A stretch of 64,000 nucleotides of DNA from Sulfitobacter noctilucicola (GTDB lineage Bacteria > Pseudomonadota > Alphaproteobacteria > Rhodobacterales > Rhodobacteraceae): positions 1,860,001 to 1,924,000 of the forward strand of contig NZ_JASD01000008.1 in the NCBI RefSeq assembly GCF_000622385.1. Reading direction: 5' to 3'. A program made the position numbers and the translations under genes. The notes under the pieces are model-generated. The model was given only the letters and a program-made list of their open reading frames with translations, did no database searches and had not been told where the DNA came from. Within the stretch, counting starts at the first letter, position 1. Each line of letters begins with the position of its first letter. Shown in pieces: positions 54,400-64,000 of this stretch.

Positions 54400-56039
54400 A
54401 GGATATCGCAACACCGCCGCAAACTGCTCTGCGCCCCGCCTCTCAGGTGATGCGTCTGGCGCGGATGGGTGCGATGTTCCCCACGCGGTTGTCCTTTCTG
54501 CGAAGTCTCCTGCGGCGTTTGGCTGAGGAAGATGTTACGGTCAGCCGCCCCGTCTGGGACATGTGCGAGGACGGCTTTGGCCACGCGGTCTATTCCCTTC
54601 GTCTGGGCGGGCATGTCTACTCGCTTGTTGTTGTGTCCACCGATTTGCCCGAAGACATGCGCACGGATCGCGTCATAGCGACGGCTTGGGACAGCGCGTA
54701 TGTGCTTTATGACGGGGTGCCATCCCCGGAAGAAATCGCACGGATCATCACCTGCGCACCCAAACAGGAAGCCGCCCGCTATACCGAGCGGGATTTGGTC
54801 CTGAGCCGTGCCAATAAATCTGTGCGCCTGTTCGGCCATGTCGTGCAATCCTTACGGGAAGGTCGCCAACCCGATCCCGATATGATCCGCGATGTCGGCT
54901 ACCTGATGCGTACAACTGCTGTTTACGGCAACGGAAAGTTCGGCATTGCGGACCGCGCGCTGATCGACAGTCGTCCCGGGCTAGAGGGTCCTTTTGCGGC
55001 CGAAATGCTGACGGTCTGGCTGATCCGGCACTTCACCCATGATCTCGCAGAGCATGTAGGCGGTGCGACGCTTGATCCTGCGCTCAAGCGGCATCTGGGC
55101 ATAGGTAATTCCACCGGTCTTGGGATGGCACCGTTTCTGGTGAACCATCCGGTATTGCTAAACAACTGGATGCTGGCGCGGGAAACCGCACTCGCGCGTG
55201 TGCGCGCAATCGAGCGTCTGGATGATTTGCAGCAACAGCATCTGCGTCATCTTGCGCTGCGTGCCGAACAGCATTTGAACGAATGGAACGTGCCTGACCC
55301 TGTGCATCAGGCGCGGATCGATGCCTTGCGGGTTGACTGGGCGGAACTTCACCCAATGTTTGATTTCTCCGTCAGACAACCGCTTGACCTCGTGATGGAG
55401 CAGGTGGCAGGTGCCAGCCCTGACATTCAGGAACTCACCGCCGCGCTGATGATCGAGCCGTTTGGCGATCTTGTTGACGGCCTGACGGAGTGCATGTCTG
55501 ATCCTTACGGTGCTTTCGCGCCGCCATTGGCTGGCACTCAGAAGATCAAGGAGATGATTGAGGGCCACTTTGATTGGGCGCTGACACCTGACTATGCTGC
55601 CGCAGATCACTGCGGGCAGTTCTGGTATGTCTCAGAAGCCAAATCGGAACCAAGGCTTGGTTTGCGATTCGAAGAAGAGGGTGCGGCGCTGGAAACGCCG
55701 CTCGACATAGGCCGCAGGATCAAGGCGCTGTACCATGACCTCACCGAAAACGAGATGAGGCTGTCGGACTTTCTGGATGCCTATCCCCATCATGCTCTCG
55801 CTGTCACCCGCGTACAGATGGCCGCGCATCATCCCTATGCTGAAATACGCGATAACCTGATTGCGACGTCGTGTCTGCCGATCGACATGCTCCGATGCAA
55901 ATTGTCGTTTTTCGGGGCCTCGAAATTCGATCCCAAGTCGGACCGCTGGACGCGCATTACCCTGTGCCAAGGGGCACCATTGGCCGATGATCTAAACCAG
56001 AATGCGGATGATTGGTGGCTGCCGGTGTTCGCGCCATGA
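54396..56039 (+). CDS. Conserved protein of unknown function (547 aa)
   Basis: Soluble, 547 residues, without signal peptide or membrane helix. Blocks that look conserved include GHAVYSLRLGGHVYSLVVV, DRVIATAWDSAYVLYDGVP, GNGKFGIADRALI, GLGMAPFLVNHPVLLNNWM and FWYVSEAKSEPRLG near 405. There are several His, Asp and Glu residues in these blocks, but no motif I can assign. Start and stop overlap the dipeptidase and DUF3726-like genes (ATGA both times), so the three products probably work together in one stoichiometric unit. Confidence 0.8.
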   Translation: MKDIATPPQTALRPASQVMRLARMGAMFPTRLSFLRSLLRRLAEEDVTVSRPVWDMCEDGFGHAVYSLRLGGHVYSLVVVSTDLPEDMRTDRVIATAWDSAYVLYDGVPSPEEIARIITCAPKQEAARYTERDLVLSRANKSVRLFGHVVQSLREGRQPDPDMIRDVGYLMRTTAVYGNGKFGIADRALIDSRPGLEGPFAAEMLTVWLIRHFTHDLAEHVGGATLDPALKRHLGIGNSTGLGMAPFLVNHPVLLNNWMLARETALARVRAIERLDDLQQQHLRHLALRAEQHLNEWNVPDPVHQARIDALRVDWAELHPMFDFSVRQPLDLVMEQVAGASPDIQELTAALMIEPFGDLVDGLTECMSDPYGAFAPPLAGTQKIKEMIEGHFDWALTPDYAAADHCGQFWYVSEAKSEPRLGLRFEEEGAALETPLDIGRRIKALYHDLTENEMRLSDFLDAYPHHALAVTRVQMAAHHPYAEIRDNLIATSCLPIDMLRCKLSFFGASKFDPKSDRWTRITLCQGAPLADDLNQNADDWWLPVFAP

Positions 56040-56536
56040 TGTGCTCTGCAAACGAGGTAATGACGCTGGCGGACAAAGCTGCACGCGGGGCAGGGGCACC
56101 GCCTGCACAAGCGACCGCATTCGGCAATGCTGCATTGAGCCACATCAGCGCGGGCTGTGACCAAAGCGAGCTTTCTGCCGCGCTGCGCGCATTGCCCTCC
56201 GGTCCGGTCATGGCATTGCCCATCAAAATCATGCGCCTGTTGGAAGGTGCAGATCAGGCCCCGTTGACTGCGGTGATAGAACCCGGTGCCTTTGCTGCTC
56301 TGGAACTCAGCTATTTTTACGCGCAGCCTTACGCCGTGCGTGGAAAGACCGTTGAAGGGTGCGTTCACGTCAGCGTTGATCTAAAGCATCCCAAGGGACC
56401 GCCTGTGCTGCCACGGGTGGAAATAGGGCAGTCGCTGTATGATGAGATGCAAAGGTACGCCGCGCGGATACTGGTTCCCGAAACAGCAGCTTCACGGCTG
56501 TCAGGCGCTGGGGCAGGGCTGACCGACAACGATTAG
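56036..56536 (+). CDS. DUF3726-like protein
   Basis: 166 residues from the ATG at 56036, which overlaps the preceding stop; a second Met follows at once. The start SANEVMTLADKAARGAGAPP and later ALELSYFYAQPYAV resemble, from memory, the DUF3726 family of alphaproteobacteria; this assignment is tentative. No catalytic motif is obvious. It ends 10 bases before the convergent hrpB stop, with no clear terminator between. Confidence 0.65.
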   Translation: MMCSANEVMTLADKAARGAGAPPAQATAFGNAALSHISAGCDQSELSAALRALPSGPVMALPIKIMRLLEGADQAPLTAVIEPGAFAALELSYFYAQPYAVRGKTVEGCVHVSVDLKHPKGPPVLPRVEIGQSLYDEMQRYAARILVPETAASRLSGAGAGLTDND

Positions 56537-56546
56537 TCGTCAATTC

Positions 56547-58961
56547 TCAGGTGCCGCGTCGCTTGGCGCGCAGGGTCGGGTCGGCCTGTGTCGGGTCTTC
56601 CGGCCAAGGATGGCGGGGATAGCGTCCGCGCATATCCTTGCGCACATCGGCATAAGAACTGCGCCAGAAACCGGGCAGGTCCATGGTTACCTGAACGGGG
56701 CGCTGGGCGGGTGACAGCAAGGTGATCTGCAGCGGTTTGCCTGCCACTGTCGGATGCGTAGTCACACCAAACAGCTCTTGCAGGCGGAGGGCGATCTGCG
56801 GCACCTCCGCATCATAATCTATTGCGATTTTGCGCCCCAATGGTGTCTCGAAATGGGGGGGGACGCGTTGGTCCATGACTTGTTGCTGCTCCCACGTCAG
56901 TCGCGCCTTGAGCGCCGGCAACAAATCGAACGCTTTCCAGTCGGCTGTTGTCCGAACACCGTTAAGATGTGGCAACAGCCAATCGTCCAACGTCTCCGTC
57001 AAGTGGTCTTCGGAAAAATCGGGAAAGTCATCGCCCATCAGGCGGGCACGCGCCAGAAATAATGTGGCCGCTTTGCCCGCTTTCAGGCCTAGCAGGCGGA
57101 CCCCGTCCATCATCGCGCGGGCCACGTCCTCATCAGGAGCATCCGTCCAGTTGCGGTCGTCGAGCACGAGTGCGCCGAAACACTCCTGCTGACGGCTCAA
57201 CACCCGACCTTCACGGCGTGACCACTCACACAGGTTGCGCCAGATAATCTGATCTTCAAAAAGTTCCCGCAACTCACCTTCGGAGATGGGTACGGCTTGC
57301 CGCACACGCGCTTCGCGCGGGTCGCCATCGAGATCGGTCGCTACGATCAGCCGTGTCTGCGCAAGCGCATCACCATCAGGCATGACCGCGCCTTTGCCAC
57401 CGGACAGCACATAGCGGGGCGCGTCGCCTTTGCGGCGCAGGCCGACACGGTCAGGATAGGCGAGTGCGGCGAGCGGGCTGACGTCATCAGGGCCGTTGTT
57501 GCTTTGACCTCGGCTCAGTCTTTTTGCTTCTTGCCTGATCCGCGCAATTGTTGGTGCGTGCGGCTGTGCCGTGGTTCGCTTGCCTTCTACAGCATCCATG
57601 CGCATGCGCAGGTCTGTGCCTGCCCCGCGCATCGGATCACGTTCAGCCATCAGTGCGGCCAGAAGCGGCGCACGCGACCCGCCACGATCCACCATATGCG
57701 CCAGCCGTGGATGAAGCGGCAGACGGGCAAGGGCACGACCGTGATTTGTGATGCGACCTTGGTCGTCTAACGCATCAAGCATATGCAGCACGGCCCGCGC
57801 CTCGGCCAGGCGGCCTTCGTGGGGCGGCGTGACAAAAGAAAGATCGGCGGCCTCCGCCCCCCAAACCGCAAGTTCCAGTGCAAAACCGCTCAAATCACCC
57901 ACTTCGATCTCGGCTGGCGGGTAGGCGGCGAGCGCACCTTCTTCGCCGCGCGTCCATAGCTTGTAAGCTGTGCCGCTACTCATGCGTCCGGCGCGGCCTG
58001 CCCGCTGGGTGGCTTCGGCACGGGTGACCTTCTCGGTCACGAGCCGCGACATACCGGAGGCCGGATCAAACTTCGCCCGACGCGCACGGCCTGCATCGAC
58101 CACAATTCGGATCCCTTCGATGGTCAGCGATGTCTCGGCAATCGAAGTGGCCAGCACAATCTTGCGGCCATGCGGGGATGGATCAATAGCGCGGCGCTGC
58201 GCGGTAAAATCCATCGCGCCAAAGAGCGGGGCAATGGTGCAATCATCCGGCACCTGATTGCGTAGCAAAGCTTCTACCCGTCGGATTTCGCCTTCGCCCG
58301 GAAGAAAGACCAGCGCGGACCCTTCAGCTTCGCTCAGCGCTTTCAGAACCAGATCGGAGACACTTTCTTCCAGCCGCTGTTTACCGATTGGCCGGTCCAG
58401 CCAAATAGCTTCAACTGGAAAGCTGCGACCTTCTGATGTGACAACAGGGGCATCCATAAGGGCCGCAACCGGTGCCGCATCAAGGGTTGCGGACATCACG
58501 ACGAGTTGCAGGTCATCGCGCAATGCACCTGCGACCTCAAGACAAAGCGCTAGACCAAGATCAGCGTTCAGGGACCGTTCGTGAAATTCGTCAAAGATCA
58601 CCGCGCCCACACCCGGCAAATCAGGCGCATCTTGTAGCATGCGTGTCAGAATGCCCTCTGTGACCACCTCGATGCGGGTACTTTTGCCGATCGCGGAAGC
58701 CCCGCGCACGCGGTAGCCGACCGTATCACCGGCCTTTTCTCTCAAAGTCTGCGCCATGCGTTCGGCGGCGGCCCGCGCGGCAAGGCGGCGCGGCTCAAGC
58801 ATGAGGATGCGACCTTGCGTGACACCTGCTTCGAGCATTGCAAGCGGTACACGCGTTGTCTTGCCCGCACCTGGTGGTGCTTGCAGCACGACGCGTCCCC
58901 GCGTCTGCAAGGCTGCGATCACCTGCGGCAGTACCGCATCAATTGGCAAGGCGTCTGTCAT
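56547..58961 (-). CDS. hrpB: ATP-dependent RNA helicase HrpB
   Basis: 804 residues from the ATG at 58961 ([18 protein letters not shown]); the open frame extends upstream but without family similarity. DEAH-box motifs: [13 protein letters not shown], Ia [57 protein letters not shown]. The HA2 and the HrpB-specific C-terminal domain ([20 protein letters not shown]) follow. Divergent from meaB, 80 bases apart. Confidence 0.96.
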   Translation of the reverse strand: MTDALPIDAVLPQVIAALQTRGRVVLQAPPGAGKTTRVPLAMLEAGVTQGRILMLEPRRLAARAAAERMAQTLREKAGDTVGYRVRGASAIGKSTRIEVVTEGILTRMLQDAPDLPGVGAVIFDEFHERSLNADLGLALCLEVAGALRDDLQLVVMSATLDAAPVAALMDAPVVTSEGRSFPVEAIWLDRPIGKQRLEESVSDLVLKALSEAEGSALVFLPGEGEIRRVEALLRNQVPDDCTIAPLFGAMDFTAQRRAIDPSPHGRKIVLATSIAETSLTIEGIRIVVDAGRARRAKFDPASGMSRLVTEKVTRAEATQRAGRAGRMSSGTAYKLWTRGEEGALAAYPPAEIEVGDLSGFALELAVWGAEAADLSFVTPPHEGRLAEARAVLHMLDALDDQGRITNHGRALARLPLHPRLAHMVDRGGSRAPLLAALMAERDPMRGAGTDLRMRMDAVEGKRTTAQPHAPTIARIRQEAKRLSRGQSNNGPDDVSPLAALAYPDRVGLRRKGDAPRYVLSGGKGAVMPDGDALAQTRLIVATDLDGDPREARVRQAVPISEGELRELFEDQIIWRNLCEWSRREGRVLSRQQECFGALVLDDRNWTDAPDEDVARAMMDGVRLLGLKAGKAATLFLARARLMGDDFPDFSEDHLTETLDDWLLPHLNGVRTTADWKAFDLLPALKARLTWEQQQVMDQRVPPHFETPLGRKIAIDYDAEVPQIALRLQELFGVTTHPTVAGKPLQITLLSPAQRPVQVTMDLPGFWRSSYADVRKDMRGRYPRHPWPEDPTQADPTLRAKRRGT

Positions 58962-59041
58962 ACCTGCGCTTATCTGCGAAACCACGGCTAACGCCAAGGG
59001 TGGGGATGGACAATCGCGGACAGGACCGCAAAAGATGCGCC

Positions 59042-60013
59042 ATGGATATGACGGATTTGGCACAGCGCGTAAGCGCAGGGGAGAGGCGGGCGCTCGCAAG
59101 GGCGATTACACTGGTCGAGTCGGGCCGCGAGGATCACCGTGCACAGGCGGCAGAACTTTTGGCCGCGTTGCCACAGGACAGGCAAGCGGTACGCATTGGC
59201 CTGTCGGGGACACCGGGCGTCGGTAAATCAACATTCATCGAGAGCTTTGGCATGATGCTGATCGCGCGTGGTTTGCGGGTGGCGGTGTTGGCGGTTGATC
59301 CGTCTTCCTCGCGCTCCGGTGGGTCGATACTGGGCGACAAGACGCGCATGGATTTGCTGAGCCGCGAGACAAATGCCTTTATCCGGCCATCCCCTAGTCA
59401 GACCCATCTGGGTGGCGTGGCGCGGCGCACCCGCGAGGCTGTGCGTCTGTGCGAAGCGGCGGGTTTCGACGTGGTGCTGATTGAGACCGTTGGTGTGGGG
59501 CAGTCAGAAACAGTGGTGGCAGAGATGGCTGATCTCTTTCTGCTGCTCTTGGCTCCTGCGGGCGGCGACGAGTTGCAAGGCGTCAAGCGCGGTATCATGG
59601 AGATGGCCGATATTATTCTCGTGAACAAGGCGGATGGCGATCTCAAACCGGTGGCTGTGCGTACCTGCGCTGATTATTCGGGTGCGCTGCGCTTGCTACG
59701 CAAAAGGGCACAAGACCCAGAAGGATATCCCTGCGCGATGACAGTCTCTGCTTTGGAAGAAGACGGTCTGGCAGAGGCTTGGGAGAGAATGGAAGCCCTG
59801 ATCGGCTGGCGTCGCGAACAGGGGTTCTGGGAAAAGACCCGCGAAGCACAGGCGCGGTACTGGTTCAACGAGGACGTCAAGCAGCGGCTACTGGCGCAAC
59901 TGTATCATCCCGAGGCGCGCGTTGCCCTTGCCGCATTGAGCGATCAGGTCGCAGCGGGGGAGGCTGACCCGTCTTCAGCTGCGCAGCATTTTGTGGATGG
60001 CCTGAAGGGCTAG
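59042..60013 (+). CDS. meaB: Methylmalonyl-CoA mutase-associated GTPase MeaB (ArgK family)
   Basis: G3E P-loop GTPase that protects and reloads B12-dependent methylmalonyl-CoA mutase. 323 residues from the ATG at 59042. P-loop [62 protein letters not shown] and the NKADGD guanine site are all present. The mutase genes are not in this window. GGAPAG-like [22 protein letters not shown] is also typical. Confidence 0.95.
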   Translation: MDMTDLAQRVSAGERRALARAITLVESGREDHRAQAAELLAALPQDRQAVRIGLSGTPGVGKSTFIESFGMMLIARGLRVAVLAVDPSSSRSGGSILGDKTRMDLLSRETNAFIRPSPSQTHLGGVARRTREAVRLCEAAGFDVVLIETVGVGQSETVVAEMADLFLLLLAPAGGDELQGVKRGIMEMADIILVNKADGDLKPVAVRTCADYSGALRLLRKRAQDPEGYPCAMTVSALEEDGLAEAWERMEALIGWRREQGFWEKTREAQARYWFNEDVKQRLLAQLYHPEARVALAALSDQVAAGEADPSSAAQHFVDGLKG

Positions 60014-60033
60014 CAGGATTGATAGAGTGATCG

Positions 60034-60984
60034 TTAGCCGGCTTTCGGATGGGAGCGGTTGTAAACTTCCATCAGTCTGGCCGTGTCCACAGCCGTATAG
60101 GCCTGTGTGGTGGAAAGCGACGCGTGGCCCAGCAACTCCTGAATGGCACGTAAATCGCCACCGGCATCCAGAAGATGCGTTGCAAAGCTGTGGCGCATGG
60201 CATGTGGCGTGGCGGTCGCGGGCAGGCCCAGTTGCATGCGGGCATCTGCCATTACTTTGGAAATTGCGCGCGGGCTGAGCGGGCCGCCCCGAATAGCACG
60301 GAACAGGGGAGCATCGGTCATTTGGGGATGCGGGCAAAGTTCAAGGTAGTGCGCAACAGCGTCGCGGGCAGCAGGCAACACGGGCACAACCCGCTCTTTC
60401 CCGCCTTTGCCGAGGATACGCAGTGTTGCGGGCAACGGGGCATCTCGGCCCAGCAGGCCCAAAGCTTCGGAGATACGCAAACCGCAGCCCCAAAGAAGGG
60501 TCAGAACCGCGACGTCACGTGCAGATACCCAAGGGCGCTCTGACTGGATTTCGACACAGTCGATCAATGCCTTGGCGGCATCGACGGCCAGCGGACGGGG
60601 CAGTTTCTTCTGGAACTTGGGCGATCTGGTCGATAGCACTGCTGTAGGCTCGAACCCTTCACGCTCGGCCAGCCAGCGATAGAACGCTTTGACCGCCGAC
60701 AATTTGCGCGCCATGGAACGCGGCCCTACATCAGGGCCGCGCGTGCGTGCCATCCACGAACGCATATCGGTTATGGTGATCGACGCAAGCGCGCCAAGCC
60801 CTTGGGATTGCGCCTTATGCACAGTCATAAACGCCAGAAAGTCCGCGACATCGCCCTGATAGGCCGTCAACGTGTTTTCCGCGGCACCCTTCAGACTGCG
60901 CTGATGGTCGAGCCATGTCTGTAACGCATCCCGTGCGGCGGGGCTGATCAACCCGGTCTCGGCAGCTTTTTGCGCCCGGCTCAA
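60034..60984 (-). CDS. xerC: Tyrosine recombinase XerC
   Basis: 316 residues. N-terminal SAM-like domain (LDHQRSLKGAAENTLTAYQGD), then the catalytic set: Arg in WGCGLRISEALGL, Lys in LGKGGKERVVPV, HxxR in PHAMRHSFATHLLDAGGD, His in LGHASLSTTQ and nucleophile Tyr in QAYTAVD. Housekeeping dimer-resolution enzyme rather than a phage integrase, judged by length and its DUF484 partner, whose stop it overlaps (ATGA). Confidence 0.95.
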   Translation of the reverse strand: MSRAQKAAETGLISPAARDALQTWLDHQRSLKGAAENTLTAYQGDVADFLAFMTVHKAQSQGLGALASITITDMRSWMARTRGPDVGPRSMARKLSAVKAFYRWLAEREGFEPTAVLSTRSPKFQKKLPRPLAVDAAKALIDCVEIQSERPWVSARDVAVLTLLWGCGLRISEALGLLGRDAPLPATLRILGKGGKERVVPVLPAARDAVAHYLELCPHPQMTDAPLFRAIRGGPLSPRAISKVMADARMQLGLPATATPHAMRHSFATHLLDAGGDLRAIQELLGHASLSTTQAYTAVDTARLMEVYNRSHPKAG

Positions 60985-61688
60985 GACAGCCAGCGGCGCA
61001 TCGCGCGCTCGAACACACCGGTGAAGAAGGTAAGCAGATCGGTACCCTGCTGGGGCCCGAACATATGCGGATCTTCAGCGCCCAGAACCAGCAGTCCGGG
61101 CAGACGGCCTTCGCCGAAGTCCAGCTTTAGACAAGCCTCGGACCGTATCCAGTCAGCCTTGTCCGCGTAAATCTGCTCTGAGCCGTCCTGAACACCGCGC
61201 AGCGTAACCTGACGCGGTGTGCTGTTGCGGCCTTGGGTCAGATAGTCGTCGATAAATCCGGGCTCGGCCACGCTCAGGACATCGCCCAAACGCTGCACGG
61301 CGGGATCATTGTCGTTCTGGACCGATTCCAACACCAGTTTGACCGCATCCACGCGTAGAATATCAGCAACATCGCCACCCAGATCGCGCAGGAAGGGTTC
61401 AAACTCCACGGGATCAAGCATTCGCAGGATCGCGCGGTGGATTTGGTTCGTACCGGCAAGGTTTTCATAGGCCGCTGCAATCACTGAACGGTGGGTATCT
61501 TCCAACCTGTCAAGACGCGATTCCAACCGTTCCATGGCGATGCCGCGCAGATCGACGATATTGCCACCCATCGCTTTTTCATTCGCCGCGATAAGCGCCT
61601 GCATGACGTCGGAATCGTCAAGAATAACATCTGGTTGGGAAATGATCGCCTCTCTCAAGGCGTCATCGATCTTTGGGTTGCTGCTCAT
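60981..61688 (-). CDS. DUF484-family protein
   Basis: 235 residues from the ATG at 61688 (MSSNPKIDDALREAIISQPDV). A coiled-coil-like region around IAMERLESRLDRLEDTHR precedes a GAF-like domain (LRVDAVKLVLESVQ; LPGLLVLGAEDPHMFGPQQGTDLL). DUF484 genes commonly precede xerC in proteobacteria, and the ATGA overlap here fits. Molecular role not established. Confidence 0.9.
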   Translation of the reverse strand: MSSNPKIDDALREAIISQPDVILDDSDVMQALIAANEKAMGGNIVDLRGIAMERLESRLDRLEDTHRSVIAAAYENLAGTNQIHRAILRMLDPVEFEPFLRDLGGDVADILRVDAVKLVLESVQNDNDPAVQRLGDVLSVAEPGFIDDYLTQGRNSTPRQVTLRGVQDGSEQIYADKADWIRSEACLKLDFGEGRLPGLLVLGAEDPHMFGPQQGTDLLTFFTGVFERAMRRWLS

Positions 61689-61875
61689 ATCAGTCTCGCG
61701 CTGTTTGGAGGGCTCAATAACACGCGATTGCGCATCGGTCTGCCCCCGATTGCAGAAAATTCGCCTAGCGTTGCTGATTTGTGGTGGAGGCCGGAACAAA
61801 AGAGCGCAAGGCGCGTTTGCTGTCGAACGCCAGTGCGGCGTGTCCCGTAAGCAGGGCGAGCCTTCCCTGCGCTAC

Positions 61876-62832
61876 ATGCATTTTGGGCATGGAATTACTC
61901 CATTGGATACAATTTCTATCGATCTCTGGGCGGCGAACCTGCAAAATGACATCGCATCCCTCGACAGCTGGATAGACAGCGTGGCCAAGCGCACGGCATC
62001 CGCCGCAGAGCGTGGTGCGCGCATTTTGGTGCTGCCTGAATTTGCCTGTGCGCAATGGCTCAGCTTTGCACCAGCGGACTTGCCTGCGTCGCTTCATCTG
62101 GAATGGCTGGCGGGCCTGACCCCGACAGCAATCACCGCGCTTAAGGGCATTTCCGCCACCTACGGCGTAGCGATATTGCCCGGTACGTTTCCGGTCGCCG
62201 GCCAAAGCACGACCGGTTCAAACGGATTTTTCAACCGTGCATTTTTCTTAACGCCCGAGGGGGAAGAGCACGTACAGGATAAGATGTCCCTGACACCTCT
62301 CGAAGAGCAGGGCGAGGGAGGTAGTACCCTTCACGGTACCCAGATAAATGTCATTTCATGGCAGGGGCTGCGCATAGCGATGCCGATCTGCCTTGATACG
62401 GAATACACGGCACTATGGAGCAGGCTGGGCAAGCTTGATCTTGATCTGGTGCTGATCGCAGCGAAAACGGATATGATTACTGGGTATTCCCGTGTGTTTG
62501 GTTGTGCTCATGCGCGCGCGATTGAACTTCAAACTGTGGTTTGTGTGGTCGGTGCCGTTGGTGCGCCACTCACCCCATGGGAAACAGATACCGGTGTCGG
62601 TGGTGCCGCAGTGTTCCTGCCTTGCGACATTACGGTCAGTGAAGGTGGTGTTTGGCAGACCTTGCCACCACAATCCGCACAGGACGGTTTGGATATTGCG
62701 TTACATGCAGCTTCCATTCCGGTGGGCGCGGTCCGTGCCATCCGCAGGGGCGGCGCAGAAGCGGAATTGCGGCCCGCCTCCTGGACGGCGGACCACCTTT
62801 TGGTGAGCGATCAGGCAGCGATAGCCGCGTGA
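61876..62832 (+). CDS. Carbon-nitrogen hydrolase (nitrilase superfamily)
   Basis: About 318 residues from the ATG at 61876; a TTG at 61903 (LDTISIDLWAANL) is an equally plausible start. The Glu-Lys-Cys triad of the superfamily is visible: Glu in ARILVLPEFACAQ, Lys in VQDKMSLTPLEEQ, Cys in IAMPICLDTEYTALW. FGCAHARAIELQTVVCVV and the later GGAAVFLPCD match the beta-sandwich ends. Divergent from the DUF484 gene and convergent with fsa. Amidase substrate unknown. Confidence 0.85.
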   Translation: MHFGHGITPLDTISIDLWAANLQNDIASLDSWIDSVAKRTASAAERGARILVLPEFACAQWLSFAPADLPASLHLEWLAGLTPTAITALKGISATYGVAILPGTFPVAGQSTTGSNGFFNRAFFLTPEGEEHVQDKMSLTPLEEQGEGGSTLHGTQINVISWQGLRIAMPICLDTEYTALWSRLGKLDLDLVLIAAKTDMITGYSRVFGCAHARAIELQTVVCVVGAVGAPLTPWETDTGVGGAAVFLPCDITVSEGGVWQTLPPQSAQDGLDIALHAASIPVGAVRAIRRGGAEAELRPASWTADHLLVSDQAAIAA

Positions 62833-62835
62833 TGC

Positions 62836-63489
62836 TTAAAGGATGTTCTGACCGGTCTTTGCCCAGTCTTTCATAAACTGGTCTAGGCCCGCATTTGTCA
62901 GCGGGTGTGTGGCTAGTTTCTTGATCACTTCCGGCGGTGCCGTCATGACGTCGGCACCGATCAGCGCACAGTCCTGAACATGCGCAACCGAACGGATGGA
63001 TGCCGCAAGAATGTTGGTCTCAAACCCGTAGTTGTCATAAATCGTGCGGATGTCCTGAATGAGGTCCATGCCGTCGATGTTGATGTCATCCAGACGTCCG
63101 ATGAAGGGCGAGATAAAAGTCGCACCTGCTTTAGCCGCGAGCAGCGCCTGATTTGCAGAGAAACAAAGCGTGACGTTGACCATCTTGCCTTCGCCGGACA
63201 GAACCTTACAGGCCTTGAGGCCGTCCCACGTCAGCGGCAGCTTGACGGTGATGTTTTCGGCGATCTCGGCCAGTTTGCGGCCTTCGGCGATCATGGCGTC
63301 AGCTTCCATCGCGACGACTTCGGCGCTAACCGGGCCTTCGACGAGGTCACAGATTTCTTTGGTGACTTCCATGATGTCACGGCCGGATTTCAGAATCAGC
63401 GAGGGGTTGGTTGTTACACCGTCCACCATGCCCAGATCATTAAGTTCGGCGATGGCGTCGATTTCAGCGGTATCTACGAAGAATTTCAT
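62836..63489 (-). CDS. fsa: Fructose-6-phosphate aldolase / transaldolase
   Basis: 217-residue short transaldolase of the TalC/FSA type. [17 protein letters not shown] is the diagnostic start. [11 protein letters not shown], Schiff-base Lys in [33 protein letters not shown] and [10 protein letters not shown] complete the barrel. It acts in the non-oxidative pentose-phosphate pathway, useful downstream of xylose entry. Three bases separate its stop from the nitrilase stop; divergent from priA. Confidence 0.95.
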   Translation of the reverse strand: MKFFVDTAEIDAIAELNDLGMVDGVTTNPSLILKSGRDIMEVTKEICDLVEGPVSAEVVAMEADAMIAEGRKLAEIAENITVKLPLTWDGLKACKVLSGEGKMVNVTLCFSANQALLAAKAGATFISPFIGRLDDINIDGMDLIQDIRTIYDNYGFETNILAASIRSVAHVQDCALIGADVMTAPPEVIKKLATHPLTNAGLDQFMKDWAKTGQNIL

Positions 63490-63583
63490 GTGCGGTCCTT
63501 GCAGTTGAGGAAGGGAGCGTTGATCTTGGGTCTAGCCTATGATCTTGCGGCCTGAAACCCTCTTTTATGATTGCGGAGTACGC

Positions 63584-64000
63584 GTGAGCGCCCCTGAATT
63601 CTTTGACCATGGTGATCTTGTCGCGGTGCTAAGCACACAGCCTCTGGGTCGCGCGCTGGATTACAAAGCGCCGGAGGGCGGTTGTCATCTGGGTGCCTTT
63701 GTCGAGGTGCCCTTGGGGCCGCGCAAGGTTTTGGGTGTGGTCTGGGGGCCAGGCGCAGGTGATTACGACTATGCCAAGGTGCGCCACGTGATCCGCGTGC
63801 TTGATGCCGCCCCGATGCGCAGCGAAATGCGCAGCTTTCTAGAGCGCGCGGCCGCTTACACGCTGACGCCTTTGCCCGCGATGCTGCGGCTTGCCACCCG
63901 TGCGCCGGGGCTGGGTGACCCGCCGTCCATGCGGAAAATCTATCGCCGCGGCACGGCGGAGCCTAACAAAATGACGGACGCGCGGCGGCGGGTGTTTGAG
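63584..64000 (+). CDS. priA: Primosomal protein N' (PriA), 5' part
   Basis: 139 codons visible before the window ends. GTG at 63584, after GGAG, begins MSAPEFFDHGDLVAVLSTQP; the only nearby upstream ATG is out of frame. The N-terminal 3'-DNA-end-binding domain is recognisable (ALDYKAPEGGCHLGAFVEVP, GPRKVLGVVW). The helicase motifs lie beyond the window. PriA restarts stalled replication forks. The position next to fsa is usual for Rhodobacteraceae. Confidence 0.9.
   Translation, partial: MSAPEFFDHGDLVAVLSTQPLGRALDYKAPEGGCHLGAFVEVPLGPRKVLGVVWGPGAGDYDYAKVRHVIRVLDAAPMRSEMRSFLERAAAYTLTPLPAMLRLATRAPGLGDPPSMRKIYRRGTAEPNKMTDARRRVFE

Noticed and set aside
60034-60984. Tyrosine recombinase as sign of a prophage or island
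   Set aside because: Length, motifs and DUF484 partner identify housekeeping XerC; no phage genes or attachment repeats are near.
1-64000. CRISPR array, rRNA, riboswitch or replication origin
   Set aside because: No regularly spaced repeats, rRNA segments, DnaA-box clusters or recognisable riboswitch cores were seen by eye.

Overview
The window is a 64 kb chromosomal segment of a marine Roseobacter-group alphaproteobacterium (Rhodobacteraceae, Sulfitobacter- or Roseobacter-like). This is inferred from gene content and order (transaldolase/priA next to xerC and a DUF484 gene, single-domain XylG, a ROK-type xylose regulator, a TAXI-TRAP transporter, phosphonate hydrolase-like sulfatases), moderately high GC and many ATGA/TAATG overlaps. 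No rRNA, CRISPR array, prophage or intact insertion sequence was seen. There is one tRNA.

Layout. 1-5.1 kb: truncated lldD, a Tat-exported nitroreductase-like protein overlapping a MarR regulator with tandem operators, trpA, ychF and a small exported protein. 5.5-12.1 kb: tRNA-Ser(GCT), a 20-bp perfect inverted repeat, an IS3-type transposase scrap, then surface-polysaccharide genes (GT-like protein, gmd, a GT61-FkbM fusion, a sulfotransferase-glycosyltransferase fusion). 12.4-18.8 kb: an RND efflux pair, a TetR regulator, a frameshifted FrnE/DsbA-like gene and an AhpD-like gene behind a strong double palindrome. 19-27 kb: a phosphorelay cluster with two response regulators bearing degenerate GGDEF-like outputs, an Hpt protein, a CheY-like protein, a PAS histidine kinase and a CHASE-PAS hybrid kinase. 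27.6-30.1 kb: a ribbon-helix-helix regulator, a PHB-depolymerase-family esterase and a C45-type acyltransferase.

30.2-36.9 kb: a TAXI-TRAP transporter divergent from a MarR regulator and a sulfatase, then a dienelactone hydrolase. 37.1-44.5 kb: a complete D-xylose module transcribed xylF-xylH-xylG-xylB-xylA, divergent from a ROK regulator. 44.5-47.3 kb: a Trp-rich FG-GAP/CRTAC1 exported protein convergent with a di-haem MauG/MbnH-type enzyme. 47.5-51.9 kb: a second sulfatase, a uronate-dehydrogenase-like enzyme, an FAD oxidoreductase and an HCCA-isomerase-like protein. 52.1-56.5 kb: an ECF sigma/anti-sigma pair, then a three-gene overlapping operon (M19 dipeptidase, a 547-aa unknown, a DUF3726-like protein). 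56.5-64 kb: hrpB, meaB, xerC, DUF484, a nitrilase-family protein, fsa and the start of priA.

The points most worth a second look are the paired degenerate-GGDEF response regulators, the dipeptidase/unknown/DUF3726 operon, the di-haem enzyme facing a Trp-rich secreted protein, the +1 frameshift in the FrnE-like gene (a UUU-UGA context like prfB), and the tRNA-linked polysaccharide block. All function calls come from reading the sequence and recalling families; no search was run.
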